From Chitinilyticum litopenaei DSM 21440 (GTDB lineage Bacteria > Pseudomonadota > Gammaproteobacteria > Burkholderiales > Chitinibacteraceae): DNA of 64,000 bases. Numbering within the stretch: position 1 is the stretch's first letter; the number at the start of each line of letters is the position of its first letter. Shown piece by piece: positions 33,801 to 42,914 of this stretch. The notes beneath the pieces are model-generated. The model made no database searches. It saw nothing but the letters and a program-made list of their open reading frames with translations, and was not told the DNA's origin. Location of the stretch: NCBI RefSeq assembly GCF_000428145.1, contig NZ_ATZJ01000013.1:1-64000 (forward strand), read 5' to 3'. The position numbers were made by a program, and so were the translations under genes.

Positions 33801-35712
33801 CGAGAATGGCCTGCGTGGTCTGCAGGCTGGCCGCCAGCAGCGCTTCGGCTTTGCGCCGCTCGCTGATGTCGATGCCCACGCCCAGGTAACCGGTCACGAC
33901 ACCGTCATGGTCGCGCATTGCGGTGACCGCAAGACGGACGGGAACCGCCGAGCCATCCTTGCGCAGATAAGTCCACTCGCGGGTTTCCGCGCCTTCCGCA
34001 GCCAGCCTGTGGACAAACACATCGATGCCCTCGACCGGATGACCGCAGGCCTCGCTCAGCTCGCGTCCGCGCGCGGCGACTTCGGCCGGGTCATGCAGGA
34101 CATCGGGGCCGCAGCGCCCCAGCAACTCCTCGGCGCGGTAGCCCAGCATGCGCTCGGCGCCGCGATTGAACACGGTGATCAGCCCCCGGGGGTCGGCGGC
34201 GATGATGGACACCTCGGTGGCGGCCTGCAGGACATTGCCCAGCAGCAGGTTGACCCGGCTCAGCTCGGCGGTCCTGAGCTGCACCTCGTTTTCCAGATTG
34301 GCATTAAGCAGCTGGATGCGCGCCTCGGCGTCCTTTTGCCGCGTGATGTCGCGCACCGTGATCGACGCCCCCGCCACCTGCCCCTGCGGCGAGAAAATCG
34401 GCGACACCGTCAGCGAAACATCCAGCAAGCGGCCGTCGCGGCAGCGCCGGCGGGTTTCGAAATGCGGCACGGACTGGCCTTGCCGCACGCGCTGCAGGAT
34501 GTCCGCGTCTTCCGCGCGCAACTCAGGCGGCGCCAGCACATCGACGCGCCAGTGGCCGATCACCTCGTCCGCGCGATAGCCGAACAGCTGCTCCGCTGCG
34601 GGATTCCAGTCGGTGATCTCGCCATCCTGATTGACGCCGATGATGCCATCGGCCGAGCTGGCCACAATGTCGGCCAGACGCTGCTGGCCGGCATGCAGCT
34701 CCTTGCGGCGCTGCCGGCTGATCGTCATGACGCCGGCCAGACAGGCCAGGATCAGGCTGCACAGGGCGCCGGCCATGAAGTAAGCCAGCGGCGCGGGCTG
34801 ATGCAGGCGGGCCACAAACCCTGGCTGGGCACTGAGCGCCACCTGCCAGCGCCGCCCGTAGATTTCGACATCCCGGCTGACGGTCAGCACATCGGCCGTA
34901 GTCGCTCCGGGCGGGACGGACTGGTAGAACATCACCTGACTGCCGCGCGTTTCATCGGTCAGCCGCAATACGAACAGGCCGGGGTCAAGACGCAGGCCGG
35001 CCAGCATTTCTTCGGTCAGCAAAGGGGCGAAGGTCCAGCCCACGCCTTGCCGGTAGCGTTCCTGCGCATTGCCGGGAACGCTGCCGCTGCGGTACACCGG
35101 CAGGAGGATCAGGAAGGACTGCTCGGGCTTGCCGGTAGCCTGAACGAGGGTAATCGGCGCCGTCAGCCGGACTTCGCCGCTTTCCAGCGCGGCCAGCGCG
35201 GCATTGCGACGGTTAGGCTCGGAGGCGATGTCGAGGCCGATGGCCTGCATATTGCTGGCGACCGGCTCCAGATACTGGATCACGAAGCGCTCGCCGGGAT
35301 GCTGCACCAGCTGTTGCAGCGTGAACTCCGGCCAGCCATCGGCGCGCGCCTCGGCCAGGAAGCGGCTTTCGTCGGCGACCGGCACACGCCGGATGAAGCC
35401 GAAACCGCGCGCGCCCGGAAATTCCTGCTGCGGATCGCGCGTGCGACTGTAGGCCTGTACCACTTCACGATCCAGATTGTCGCCTGCGGTGATGATCGCG
35501 CCGCGCAATCCGCGCAGACCATACTGATAGAGGCGGAACTGCTCCAGCACGCGGGCGGCCAGCTCGTCCGCCTCGGCACCGAGGCTTTCCTGCAGGTGGA
35601 CGTGATTGCTGCGGGCTAGTTGCCAGGCAAGCAGCACGCTGACGATCAGCCCCAGTACGAGCACCAGTCCCGCATGCAGGTAAGCCTTGTGCAGGTGTTT
35701 GCGCAGCAGCAT
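30850..35712 (-). CDS. Large hybrid sensor histidine kinase (CHASE-PAS x4-HisKA-HATPase-REC-REC-HPt)
   Basis: 1620 residues. Order: membrane helix near 10-30, a CHASE-type periplasmic domain (about 40-300), second helix near 310-335, four PAS domains (about 345-890), and HisKA with SHEIRTPMNAVLG. Then come an ATPase with NALKFTPRG, DNGIGIS and GGTGLGL, receivers with LMDWKMPDLDG and LMDVQMPDIDG, and a C-terminal HPt with HTIKGNAGTLG. A full phosphorelay in one inner-membrane protein. It starts 22 bases after the REC-GGDEF-EAL gene and is probably in one operon with it. GGGAGAGGG precedes the ATG. Confidence 0.93.
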   Translation of the reverse strand: MLLRKHLHKAYLHAGLVLVLGLIVSVLLAWQLARSNHVHLQESLGAEADELAARVLEQFRLYQYGLRGLRGAIITAGDNLDREVVQAYSRTRDPQQEFPGARGFGFIRRVPVADESRFLAEARADGWPEFTLQQLVQHPGERFVIQYLEPVASNMQAIGLDIASEPNRRNAALAALESGEVRLTAPITLVQATGKPEQSFLILLPVYRSGSVPGNAQERYRQGVGWTFAPLLTEEMLAGLRLDPGLFVLRLTDETRGSQVMFYQSVPPGATTADVLTVSRDVEIYGRRWQVALSAQPGFVARLHQPAPLAYFMAGALCSLILACLAGVMTISRQRRKELHAGQQRLADIVASSADGIIGVNQDGEITDWNPAAEQLFGYRADEVIGHWRVDVLAPPELRAEDADILQRVRQGQSVPHFETRRRCRDGRLLDVSLTVSPIFSPQGQVAGASITVRDITRQKDAEARIQLLNANLENEVQLRTAELSRVNLLLGNVLQAATEVSIIAADPRGLITVFNRGAERMLGYRAEELLGRCGPDVLHDPAEVAARGRELSEACGHPVEGIDVFVHRLAAEGAETREWTYLRKDGSAVPVRLAVTAMRDHDGVVTGYLGVGIDISERRKAEALLAASLQTTQAILDTAPNPILTLDQAGRVRSVNPAAERIFGSTAAQMQGEAIARLLPQAAQAGPPLCRLLAADDTQGGGQGLEVQARAADGRVFPVQISLGQMRTDAEPLRVAVLTDLSQQEAQRAALIAARDQLQLAADVAELGVWSWDLADNTLHWNARMFELYAQAESLQETGVRYEHWRERVHPEDVEATEASLHGAVRGECRYEPIFRIVRPDGSVRYIQAGAQIERDAAGNAIRVTGINRDITAQREFEAGLQQAKALADAASAAKSSFLANMSHEIRTPMNAVLGMLQLVGQTELSARQRDYISKAQGAGSVLLGLLNDILDYSKIEAGKLQIDPHPFELENLLRNLAAVLAGSQGERDVELVFDIDPDLPRLLLGDSLRLQQVLTNLAGNALKFTPRGLVQIQVQRLPAEAGEACLRFSVRDNGIGISAEQQARIFDGFTQAEASTSRRYGGTGLGLVISRRLVALMGGELELESAPGEGSCFWFELRLPVADPASQLSLPAAPDHPLYILVAEDNAMVAEQLVRTLAALGWEAVHAPGGLAAVAAVEQARRANRRFDVILMDWKMPDLDGLQAARIIRENSTGETAPLIIMVTAYDQEMLAAALQDEIHPFVDTLTKPVTPQQLLQAISRAVAGLAGDAPGEQGRKPLPLAGMRLLVVEDNALNRQIAGELLVGEGADVTLAEGGIAGVALVLDGDRPFDAVLMDVQMPDIDGLEACRRIRADARFAALPIIAMTANAANSDRIACLAAGMNDHVGKPIDLPQLIAALRRHAGPPVTAGAVPEAGGHADAEIEALASILGRFGGNLALYRSALQRFYPEQQQLLRELAEAVSGGSAEAALHALHTIKGNAGTLGARALAQCAAELEQQLRHADRTALAAYLDDAQRQELERLLQTACAQLQAALPAEAGAGPAAVAGMPDDALWRERLDSLLPLLAASSMQALDLWEGWHPEPAASGDAALQRLGTQLQALDFAAARQTVLDLLARR

Positions 35713-35734
35713 GCCCTCTCCCGGTAAGCGTGAT

Positions 35735-38221
35735 TCAGCCCGTCCGCCGGCCCTGCTGGGCAGGCAGGCCGGTCTGCAGGAAGTCGCTCATGTCCGGCCC
35801 GGTCAGCGGCCGGCAATAGTAAAAGCCCTGGATGATGTCGCACCCCATCGCCAGCAGCGTAAGCATCTGCGCCTCGGTCTCGACGCCTTCGGCGACCAGC
35901 TGCAGATTCAGCGTCGAACCCAGCTTGACGATGGCCTCGACAATCGCCATTTCGCGGGAACTGTGCAGCATTTCCCGCACGAAACTCTGGTCGATCTTCA
36001 GCACATCGACCGGCAGGCTCTTGAGGTAGGACAGACTGGAATAGCCGGTGCCGAAATCATCGATTGCCATGCGCACGCCCAGCTCGCGCAGATCCTGCAG
36101 CAACTCCTGGGCGACCCGGATGTCCTGCGCCAGCACGCCCTCGGTGATCTCCAGCTCCAGCAATTTGGGCCGGATGCCGGAATCCTGCAGCGCCTGCTGC
36201 ACCATGGCCAGAAAACCCGCCTCCCGGAACTGCACGGCGGAAATATTGACGCTGACGGCAACCTCGAAGCCCCGGGCATGCCAGGCCACGGCATCTTCGC
36301 AGGCCTGCTGCAGCACATACTTGCCAATGGGCACGATCAGCCCGGTTTCCTCCGCCAGCGGGATGAATTCGGCGGGTGAAACCAGGCTGCCATCGGCCTT
36401 GCACCAGCGGATCAGCGCCTCGACCCCGGTGATGCGCTGCTGGCGGGCATCGACCTTGGCCTGGTAGTAAACCCGGAAGATGCCTTCTTCCAGGGCATGG
36501 CGCATGTGCTGCTCCATCAGATGGCGTGCACGCATCGAATGCTCGATGTCCGCCGAGAAAAAGCGCACGCGCTGGCGGCCTTCCTGCTTGGCGCGATGCA
36601 TGGCGGAATCGGCGTGGCGGTAGAGTTCCTCGGCATCCGCGCTGTCGTCCGGATACAGGCTGATGCCGATGCAGCCCGATAGATCATAGCGGTGCTGGCC
36701 CAGCCAGAACGGCTCGGCCACCCGCTCCAGCAGCAGCTGGGAGAAATCCCCCACCGCTTCCAGGCTGGTGACTTCGGGCAGCAAGAGGATGAATTCATCG
36801 CCGCCCTGCCGGCTGACCGTATCGCCCGGGCTGCAGGCGGCCAGCAGGCGCTGGGCAAGCTGCTGCAGCAGGGTGTCGCCGGTAGCGTGGCCGATCGAGT
36901 CGTTGATGCTCTTGAAGCTGTCCAGATCCAGCAGCAGCATGGCCACGCGGGTTTCGTTGCGGATGGCCTGCTGCAGGGCCTGCAGGATGCGATCCTGCAG
37001 CAGCAGGCGATTGGGCAGATTGGTCAGGGCGTCGTGATAGGCCAGATGCGTCATCTTCACGGCCATTGCGCGCGCTTCGCTGACATCGTGAAAGACGATG
37101 ATGGTACCGATCAGCCGGCCTTGCTGGTTGCGGATGGGCGCGGCCGAATCTTCGACATCGAAAAGCTCGCCATCGCGGCGGCGCAGCTTGCAGTTGAGCG
37201 CCATGCCCACCACGCGCCCTTCCTGCAGGGCCAGGCGGATGGGGTTCTGCAGGTCGTAATCATCGCTGCCGTCGCGCAGCGGCATGATGGCTTCAATCGG
37301 CGCGCCGATGGCCTCGCACTCCTGCCAGCCCGTCAGCGCCTCGGCGATCGGATTGACGAAGGTCACGCGCCCCTGCGTGTCGGTGGCGATGACGGCATCA
37401 CCAATCGAATGCAGCATGACGCGCATGCGCTCCTTTTCCTCGAACAGTGCGGCTTCCGCCCTTTTGCGCTCCGAAATGTCCACCAGCAGCAACAGGAAGC
37501 CGCAGCAGACGTCCGCGCTGAAGCGGGCCAGCAGCGTGGCATGCGCGTGCCGGGCCTCACCCTGCGGGGACGCGAGCGCGATGTCGAAACTGCAGGGTTG
37601 GCCGGCCAGCACGGCCGGCAGGTTCGCGTCGATCAGCGCGGCCATCTCCGTGCCGAGCAAGGCCGCCAGCGCCTGTCCGGCCATGGCCGGCGCGGGAATG
37701 CCGAACCATTCGCCGTGGCGGTCATTGCTGAACAGGCAGCGCAGCCCGGCATCCCAATAGGCAATGAAAGCGGGCAGGTGGTTGATCAGGTCTTCCAGAT
37801 TGTGCCTGGCCAGCGCCAGCTGCTTGCCCTGCTGGCGCAAGGCGAGATGCGTCCTGATCCGGGCCCGGGCTACCGGCAGATTGAGCGGCTTGTGCAGGAA
37901 ATCCTGGGCCCCGGCCTCCAGTGCCTGGATTTCGTCGGCCACGCTGGTGTGCGCGGTCACGAAGATGATGGCGACACCGGCCAGCCGCGCCTCGTCCTTG
38001 ATCGCCCTGCACACGGCAAAGCCATCCATGCCCGGCAGCCCGATGTCCAGCAGGATGACATCGGGCAACACTTGCCGTGCGACGTGCAGGGCGGCCTCGC
38101 CGTCCATGGCGAAATACACCTCGCCCAGATCGCGCACCGCCTCGCGCAACAGATGCACATTGCTGGCCTGATCATCCACCACCAGGATGACGGGCGTTGG
38201 CGGCAACACGGCGTCCAGCAT
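35735..38221 (-). CDS. REC-PAS-GGDEF-EAL protein (c-di-GMP turnover)
   Basis: 828 residues, cytoplasmic. Receiver (about 8-125) with VVDDQAS and phospho-acceptor in ILLDIGLPGMDG; two PAS regions (about 140-390); GGDEF domain with intact RQGGDEFILLL; EAL domain with GVEALIRW and the later DDFGTGYSSLSYLK segment. Both catalytic signatures look intact, so net activity cannot be predicted. GGAGGAG lies before ATG 38221, which fixes the start. It precedes the large hybrid kinase by 22 bases; that kinase's HPt could phosphorylate this receiver (inference). Confidence 0.93.
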   Translation of the reverse strand: MLDAVLPPTPVILVVDDQASNVHLLREAVRDLGEVYFAMDGEAALHVARQVLPDVILLDIGLPGMDGFAVCRAIKDEARLAGVAIIFVTAHTSVADEIQALEAGAQDFLHKPLNLPVARARIRTHLALRQQGKQLALARHNLEDLINHLPAFIAYWDAGLRCLFSNDRHGEWFGIPAPAMAGQALAALLGTEMAALIDANLPAVLAGQPCSFDIALASPQGEARHAHATLLARFSADVCCGFLLLLVDISERKRAEAALFEEKERMRVMLHSIGDAVIATDTQGRVTFVNPIAEALTGWQECEAIGAPIEAIMPLRDGSDDYDLQNPIRLALQEGRVVGMALNCKLRRRDGELFDVEDSAAPIRNQQGRLIGTIIVFHDVSEARAMAVKMTHLAYHDALTNLPNRLLLQDRILQALQQAIRNETRVAMLLLDLDSFKSINDSIGHATGDTLLQQLAQRLLAACSPGDTVSRQGGDEFILLLPEVTSLEAVGDFSQLLLERVAEPFWLGQHRYDLSGCIGISLYPDDSADAEELYRHADSAMHRAKQEGRQRVRFFSADIEHSMRARHLMEQHMRHALEEGIFRVYYQAKVDARQQRITGVEALIRWCKADGSLVSPAEFIPLAEETGLIVPIGKYVLQQACEDAVAWHARGFEVAVSVNISAVQFREAGFLAMVQQALQDSGIRPKLLELEITEGVLAQDIRVAQELLQDLRELGVRMAIDDFGTGYSSLSYLKSLPVDVLKIDQSFVREMLHSSREMAIVEAIVKLGSTLNLQLVAEGVETEAQMLTLLAMGCDIIQGFYYCRPLTGPDMSDFLQTGLPAQQGRRTG

Positions 38222-38375
38222 CGCTCCTCCGCAGACTCGTAATTCAAAAGAAGGATAACAGTCAGAAATGAAAAGCAAACAGTAATCAGTCGATTGTAGG
38301 AAGCACCGGGCCGCAGGCAAAGCCTGCTGGCACCGCCGAGCGCCCGACGGGCGGAAGCCTTACAGGAACGGCCAC

Positions 38376-38435
38376 ATACCCATACACCCTTCAAGCCAAA
38401 GCCAAACGCCAAAAAAGGCTGCAAGGATATACCCT
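38376..38435 (+). repeat. 60-bp ATACCC repeat unit (copy c)
   Basis: ATACCCA at 38376 and ATACCCT at 38429, 53 bases apart. The core is AAGCC, a 13-base loop, then GGCTGCAAGGAT. Unlike the others it lies in a divergent promoter region, upstream of the MFS gene. Confidence 0.8.
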
Positions 38436-38510
38436 GCAAACATCGACTTGCCGACACACCTGAACCACCCCGGCCTTGTCAGCTGCGCAATTTCGGAAAG
38501 GAATTCGCAC

Positions 38511-39773
38511 ATGCGGCGACTTACCATGACTGCAGTCGCTTCACTCTTCAGGTCTTGCATGCCGCGCCTTCCCGCCCTCTTCCATAACCGCAACTTCCTG
38601 CTGCTCTGGCTGGCCAGCGTCATCGGCAACTTCACGCTGGCGGTCGCCATGCTGGCCGAGACCTGGTATGTGGTAAAAACGCTGGGCGCCAAGGAGCAGC
38701 TCGGTTACGTGATGATCGCCGGTTCGGTGCCGCGCATCCTGCTGATGGCGGTCGGCGGCGTGCTGGCGGACCGGATCAAGCGCAGCCACATCATTCTGGT
38801 TTCGCTGGCGGTGCGTGTCGTGCTGCTGTTTGCCCTGGTTGGCCTCTTGCACATCGGCCAGCTGGGCATTGTCGCGATGACGGTCTTCGCCTTTCTGTAT
38901 GGCGCGCTGGATGCCTTTTTCTGGCCGGCACAGGGCGCCATCATCCCCAGCATCGTGCCGGAGCAGGAGCTGGGACGCGCCAACTCCATCATGCTGACAA
39001 CCAACCAGATCGGCCTGGTGTTCGGCCCGGTGCTGGGCGGCATGATGCTGGCCTGGCTCAGTTACGAATGGGTTTTCGGTCTTTCCGGCCTGGGCCTGCT
39101 GGCCGGCGCGCTGTGCATGCTGTTCCTGCGCGAACCGCCGGTGAATCCGCACAAGACGCACAGTCCGCTGTTCGTCGAACTGAAGGAAGGCATCAGCTAC
39201 ACCGTCGCCACGCCGGAACTGCGCGCGATGATGATCATTTATGCCTTTGCCAACCTGCTGTTCATGGGCCCGCTGGCGCTGGGCATTCCGCTGGTCGTCA
39301 CCGAACACCTGGATGCGCAGGCCGGCACGCTGTCGTGGCTGCAAAGCGCCGGGGCGGCGGGCATGGTGGCCGGCGGCCTGCTGCTGACCCTGTACCCGCC
39401 CGTGCGCAAACGGCTGCTGATGATTGCCGCAGTCATCGCCGTCGAGGGCGTGCTGCTGGCCTTGCAGGGGCATACCTACTGGGTCTGGGTCGCGGTGCTG
39501 GTGCAGTTTCTGATCGGGCTGGGCATCGCCAGCAACAATGTGCCGATGATGTCGGTGATCCAGCAGTACTCGGACAAGAACAAGATCGGCCGCGTGATGA
39601 GCCTGAACACCATGGCCTCGATGGGACTGTCGCCGATTTCCTACGCCATGGTGACCGGCCTGCTCTCGATGAAGGTCAGCATTGCCTGGATCATGCCGCT
39701 CTTCGGCCTGACCATGTCGGCGGCGATGATCTGGTGCATCCTGGCCATGCCGGTGGTGCGCCGGGCCGATTGA
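38511..39773 (+). CDS. MFS transporter (MFS_3/enterobactin-exporter-like)
   Basis: 420 residues with about twelve membrane helices. It begins with HNRNFLLLWLASVIGNFTLAVAM and carries the loop 2-3 signature GGVLADRIKRSHII. The overall pattern, including QGAIIPSIVPEQELGRANS, matches the MFS_3 group of putative exporters. AAGGA lies 8 bases before ATG 38511. Substrate unknown. Its upstream region holds a repeat unit and the promoter of the divergent GGDEF-EAL gene. Confidence 0.88.
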   Translation: MRRLTMTAVASLFRSCMPRLPALFHNRNFLLLWLASVIGNFTLAVAMLAETWYVVKTLGAKEQLGYVMIAGSVPRILLMAVGGVLADRIKRSHIILVSLAVRVVLLFALVGLLHIGQLGIVAMTVFAFLYGALDAFFWPAQGAIIPSIVPEQELGRANSIMLTTNQIGLVFGPVLGGMMLAWLSYEWVFGLSGLGLLAGALCMLFLREPPVNPHKTHSPLFVELKEGISYTVATPELRAMMIIYAFANLLFMGPLALGIPLVVTEHLDAQAGTLSWLQSAGAAGMVAGGLLLTLYPPVRKRLLMIAAVIAVEGVLLALQGHTYWVWVAVLVQFLIGLGIASNNVPMMSVIQQYSDKNKIGRVMSLNTMASMGLSPISYAMVTGLLSMKVSIAWIMPLFGLTMSAAMIWCILAMPVVRRAD

Positions 39774-39845
39774 GGATGGCGGGCAACGGCGCTTCTTTAC
39801 ACGAGCGGTCAGTGCGGGCAGGATGCCGGCTTGTGGAGGAATCTC

Positions 39846-41384
39846 ATGTTGCGCGCCGTCCTGTTTGCCCTGTCCTGCCTTGTCCCGCTGGCGGCGCTTG
39901 CCGCGCCGGATCCTGCCCGCTTCCAGCAGCAGGTCGGCGAGCTGATCGAGCTGCGCTCCAGCGCCTACCGGCTGGCGCAGGAGAGCGGGATCATCGGCAA
40001 CCCCAAGCCCAAACTGACGCGCGCGCAGAGCAATCAGCTGCGCGACATGGCGCAGCGCTACATCGACCTGCGGGCAGGCCTGCTGCCCAATGCCACGCGC
40101 ATGGCGCCCTATTTCGAGCCGGGTGCGCGACTCACGCTGGTCGGCGACCGGCCGACGCTGGAAGAAAGCCGGGCCTTCACGATGAGCAGCTCGCGCGGCG
40201 CGCTGCAGCGCCAGGTGTGGATCAACCCGCGTGACGCACAGGGCCGCCAGCTGCTGCTCGACATCCAGTACGGGCTGACCACCGCTCTGGTGCTGATGGA
40301 CAGCTACCAGATCGCCGTCGAACCGTATGCCCGCAACCCCAGCACGGCCTACGTGCTCAATTACGACGTGGGCAATGCCACCCGGCTGCGCGAGCTGGCC
40401 GACAACTACCATTCCACCGGCTTTCGCTACCAGCTCAGCAATGCCACGCGCTTTGTCGACGACTACATGGGCTGGCTGCGCGCCAACCAGCTGACGCCCA
40501 GCGCCGAGGAGAGCCACCTCTACGCGCTGGCGCAAAGCACGGTCTGGTATGTGAGCCTGCATCAGAAGAAAGGCAGCGATCTGGGCGAGAAGCTGAACTA
40601 CCTCGCGCGCGATCTGGAAATCCGCAACCGCAGCATCAGTGACACGCTCAGCCATGGCGTCAGCATGGGCTTCGGCAATATGGTCGGGCTGGTGCAGACG
40701 CGCAAGGGCAAGCTGGCGCAATTGAGCGCACAGCAGCAGGCCGCGCTGGCCGGCGAGCTCAAGCCGCTCGATATCCTGCTGGAAAAAACCCCTTTCCGGC
40801 TCACCGACAAGATGATTCCCGGCCATTACGGCCATGTTGCGGTCTGGCTGGGCAGCGAAGAGGAGCTGCGCGCACTGGGCGTGTGGGAGCGCATCGCCCC
40901 GCACTACCAGCAGCAGATTCGCAAGGGTGGCCGCATCGTCGAAGCGCTGCGCGGCGGCGTGACGATCAGCACGCTCGAACATTTCCTCAACATCGATGAC
41001 CTGCTGGTGCTGCGCGACCGCCGCACGCTCAGCCCGCAATACCGTCGCGATGCCGTGCTGACGGCGCTGGAGCAGGTTGGCAAGGAGTACGATTTCAACT
41101 TCGACGTGATGACGCACGAACGCATCGTCTGCTCGGAGCTGGCCTATGTCGTTTTCCCCGACATCGCCTGGCCGCTGGATCGCACGCTGGGCCGCTACAC
41201 GATCAGCCCGGACAATGTCGCGCAGCTCGCCGTCAGCAACCAGCCGGTGTTCGACCCGGTCATCGTCTATCGCGACGGCAAGCGCCTGGACAGCCAGCTG
41301 CGCGAAACGCTGCAGGCGCTCCTGAGTCGTGAAAAACCGCCGGGCCTGCTCAGCGGCGTGTTCGGCGAAACGGCCAGACGCTGA
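39846..41384 (+). CDS. Secreted YiiX-like permuted papain-fold amidase
   Basis: 512 residues. A signal peptide (residues 1-20, ends AALAAP) is followed by a long helical region (about 30-310). The C-terminal domain resembles YiiX/C92, a permuted NlpC/P60 fold, with GHYGHVAVWLG holding the likely catalytic His and MTHERIVCSELAYVVFP holding the likely Cys. The natural substrate of the family is not well known; a cell-wall or lipid amide is plausible. GGAGG lies before ATG 39846. The stop TGA shares its A with the first base of a repeat unit. Confidence 0.75.
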   Translation: MLRAVLFALSCLVPLAALAAPDPARFQQQVGELIELRSSAYRLAQESGIIGNPKPKLTRAQSNQLRDMAQRYIDLRAGLLPNATRMAPYFEPGARLTLVGDRPTLEESRAFTMSSSRGALQRQVWINPRDAQGRQLLLDIQYGLTTALVLMDSYQIAVEPYARNPSTAYVLNYDVGNATRLRELADNYHSTGFRYQLSNATRFVDDYMGWLRANQLTPSAEESHLYALAQSTVWYVSLHQKKGSDLGEKLNYLARDLEIRNRSISDTLSHGVSMGFGNMVGLVQTRKGKLAQLSAQQQAALAGELKPLDILLEKTPFRLTDKMIPGHYGHVAVWLGSEEELRALGVWERIAPHYQQQIRKGGRIVEALRGGVTISTLEHFLNIDDLLVLRDRRTLSPQYRRDAVLTALEQVGKEYDFNFDVMTHERIVCSELAYVVFPDIAWPLDRTLGRYTISPDNVAQLAVSNQPVFDPVIVYRDGKRLDSQLRETLQALLSREKPPGLLSGVFGETARR

Positions 41385-41443
41385 TACCCACCACCCCATA
41401 AGCCAGCAGCCATTATTCTAATTAGGCCAGCAAGCAATACCTC
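41384..41443 (+). repeat. 60-bp ATACCC repeat unit (copy g)
   Basis: ATACCCA at 41384, sharing the A of the stop TGA, and ATACCTC at 41437, 53 bases apart. The core is CAGCC, a 13-base loop, then GGCCAGCAAGCA. It fills the whole gap between two convergent genes. Confidence 0.85.
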
Positions 41444-41444
41444 A

Positions 41445-42914
41445 TCAGGATGGCAACATGATCTGCACCAGCAAGCCGCCCTGCGGGTGATTGCTCAGCT
41501 CCAGCGTGCCGCCGTGCGCCTGGATGATGCTGCGCGCGATACCCAGCCCCAGGCCCATGCCGCCCTGATTGCTCTGCCGGCCGTGGTCCAGGCGCACATA
41601 GGGCTGAAACAGCCGCTCGATCTGCTCTTCGGGAACACCGGGGCCATGATCGCGCAGGCTGATCACCACCTTGCCCACGCCTTCATCGACACGGATTTCC
41701 ACCTGCCCGCCATACTTCAGGCCGTTGTCGAGCAGATTGGACAGCGCGCGCTTCAAGGCCAGCGGTTTGGCCTGCACGGTCAGCAGGCAGGGCGTGTAGC
41801 TGGCGGCCAGGCCGGCCAGCTGGGCATCGCGCACCAGCCGCCCCAGCAGTGCGTCGAGGCTGACGCGCGTGCGGTTCTCGTGGATGTCGCTGTCCTTCAC
41901 CGTTTGCAGCGCGCCCTTGACCATCACGTCCAGCTCGTCGAGGTCTTCGTGAAACTCACGGCGCACTTCGTCGTCATCGAGCATTTCGGCGCGCAGCTTG
42001 AGCCGCGTGATTGGCGTGCGCAGATCGTGCGAAATGGCGGCAAACAGCTTCTCGCGGTCGTCCAGATAGCGCTGGATGCGCTCCTGCATCGCGCCAAAGG
42101 CGCGCGCGGTGCGCACGTATTCGCGGCTGCCGGTCGCCGGCAGCACCGGTGCATCACCCTTGCCGAAGGCCTCGGCCGCATCGGCCAGCGCCGCCAGCGG
42201 CCGGGTCAGCCAGCGCACCACCAGCAGCGACAGCAGCAGCACCGAGGCCAGCGTCAGCCCCTGCAGCACGATGCGATCCAGCGTCAGGGCATTGTTGTTG
42301 TCGAGGAAATACGGATCGGGCATCAGCGTGGCCAGATACAGCCAGTTGCCCGGCTCGATTTCGGCCTGGATGACCAGTACCGGCGCCGGGCGGGGGCGCA
42401 CGACCAGCGTATGCTGCACCCAGCTGTCGGGCAGGTCCTGCACGGTAACGCGATCATCCGATACGGGCAGGCTTTCCAGCGGCGCGAAGGCAATTTGGAA
42501 TTGCGTGTTGGGCGGCAGCTCGCGCCGCAGACTGGCGGCGACTTCGCTGGTCACCAGCGTCGCCAGCGGCTGCTCGATGCGAAACGGCAGAAACACCGGC
42601 TCGCGATTCACATTGATGAAAAAGCGCGTGCCGCCCATCTCGTGCAGCTGCTCGAGCATCAGCGAGCGATAGTTGGCGGGCAGGCTGCGAAAAAAACGCA
42701 GCGCACTCGCCGCGCTGAAGCCGATATGCTGGGCGGCGGCACGGTTTTCGGTTTCCGCCGTCAGCCGTACCTGCTTGGCCCACAGGGCGCTGACCAGCAG
42801 CTGCGTGCCCAGTACGCCGGCCAGCATCACCAGCACCAGCCGGCCATAGAGTGAATCGGGCCAGAAGCGGCCCAGCCAGCCCAGCCCCCGCGGCAAGCGG
42901 TCAGGCGTGGGCAA
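41445..42914 (-). CDS. Sensor histidine kinase (EnvZ/GltS-like)
   Basis: 489 residues. Two membrane helices (about 25-45 and 215-235) flank a periplasmic sensor. They are followed by HAMP, HisKA with AAISHDLRTPITRLKLRAEM, and an ATPase with NLLDNGLKYG, DHGPGVP and GGMGLGLGIARS. No ATG fits; the TTG at 42914 has GAGGT six bases ahead and lies within the 3' end of the response regulator gene (14-base overlap), so translation is coupled. With the sugar-binding protein and regulator upstream, it is the membrane part of a three-gene sensory unit. Confidence 0.88.
   Translation of the reverse strand: MPTPDRLPRGLGWLGRFWPDSLYGRLVLVMLAGVLGTQLLVSALWAKQVRLTAETENRAAAQHIGFSAASALRFFRSLPANYRSLMLEQLHEMGGTRFFINVNREPVFLPFRIEQPLATLVTSEVAASLRRELPPNTQFQIAFAPLESLPVSDDRVTVQDLPDSWVQHTLVVRPRPAPVLVIQAEIEPGNWLYLATLMPDPYFLDNNNALTLDRIVLQGLTLASVLLLSLLVVRWLTRPLAALADAAEAFGKGDAPVLPATGSREYVRTARAFGAMQERIQRYLDDREKLFAAISHDLRTPITRLKLRAEMLDDDEVRREFHEDLDELDVMVKGALQTVKDSDIHENRTRVSLDALLGRLVRDAQLAGLAASYTPCLLTVQAKPLALKRALSNLLDNGLKYGGQVEIRVDEGVGKVVISLRDHGPGVPEEQIERLFQPYVRLDHGRQSNQGGMGLGLGIARSIIQAHGGTLELSNHPQGGLLVQIMLPS

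Noticed and set aside
32944..35619. Open frame of 891 codons antisense to the hybrid kinase
   Set aside because: Shadow of a GC-rich coding strand; composition dominated by Gln, Ala, His, Gly with no domain.
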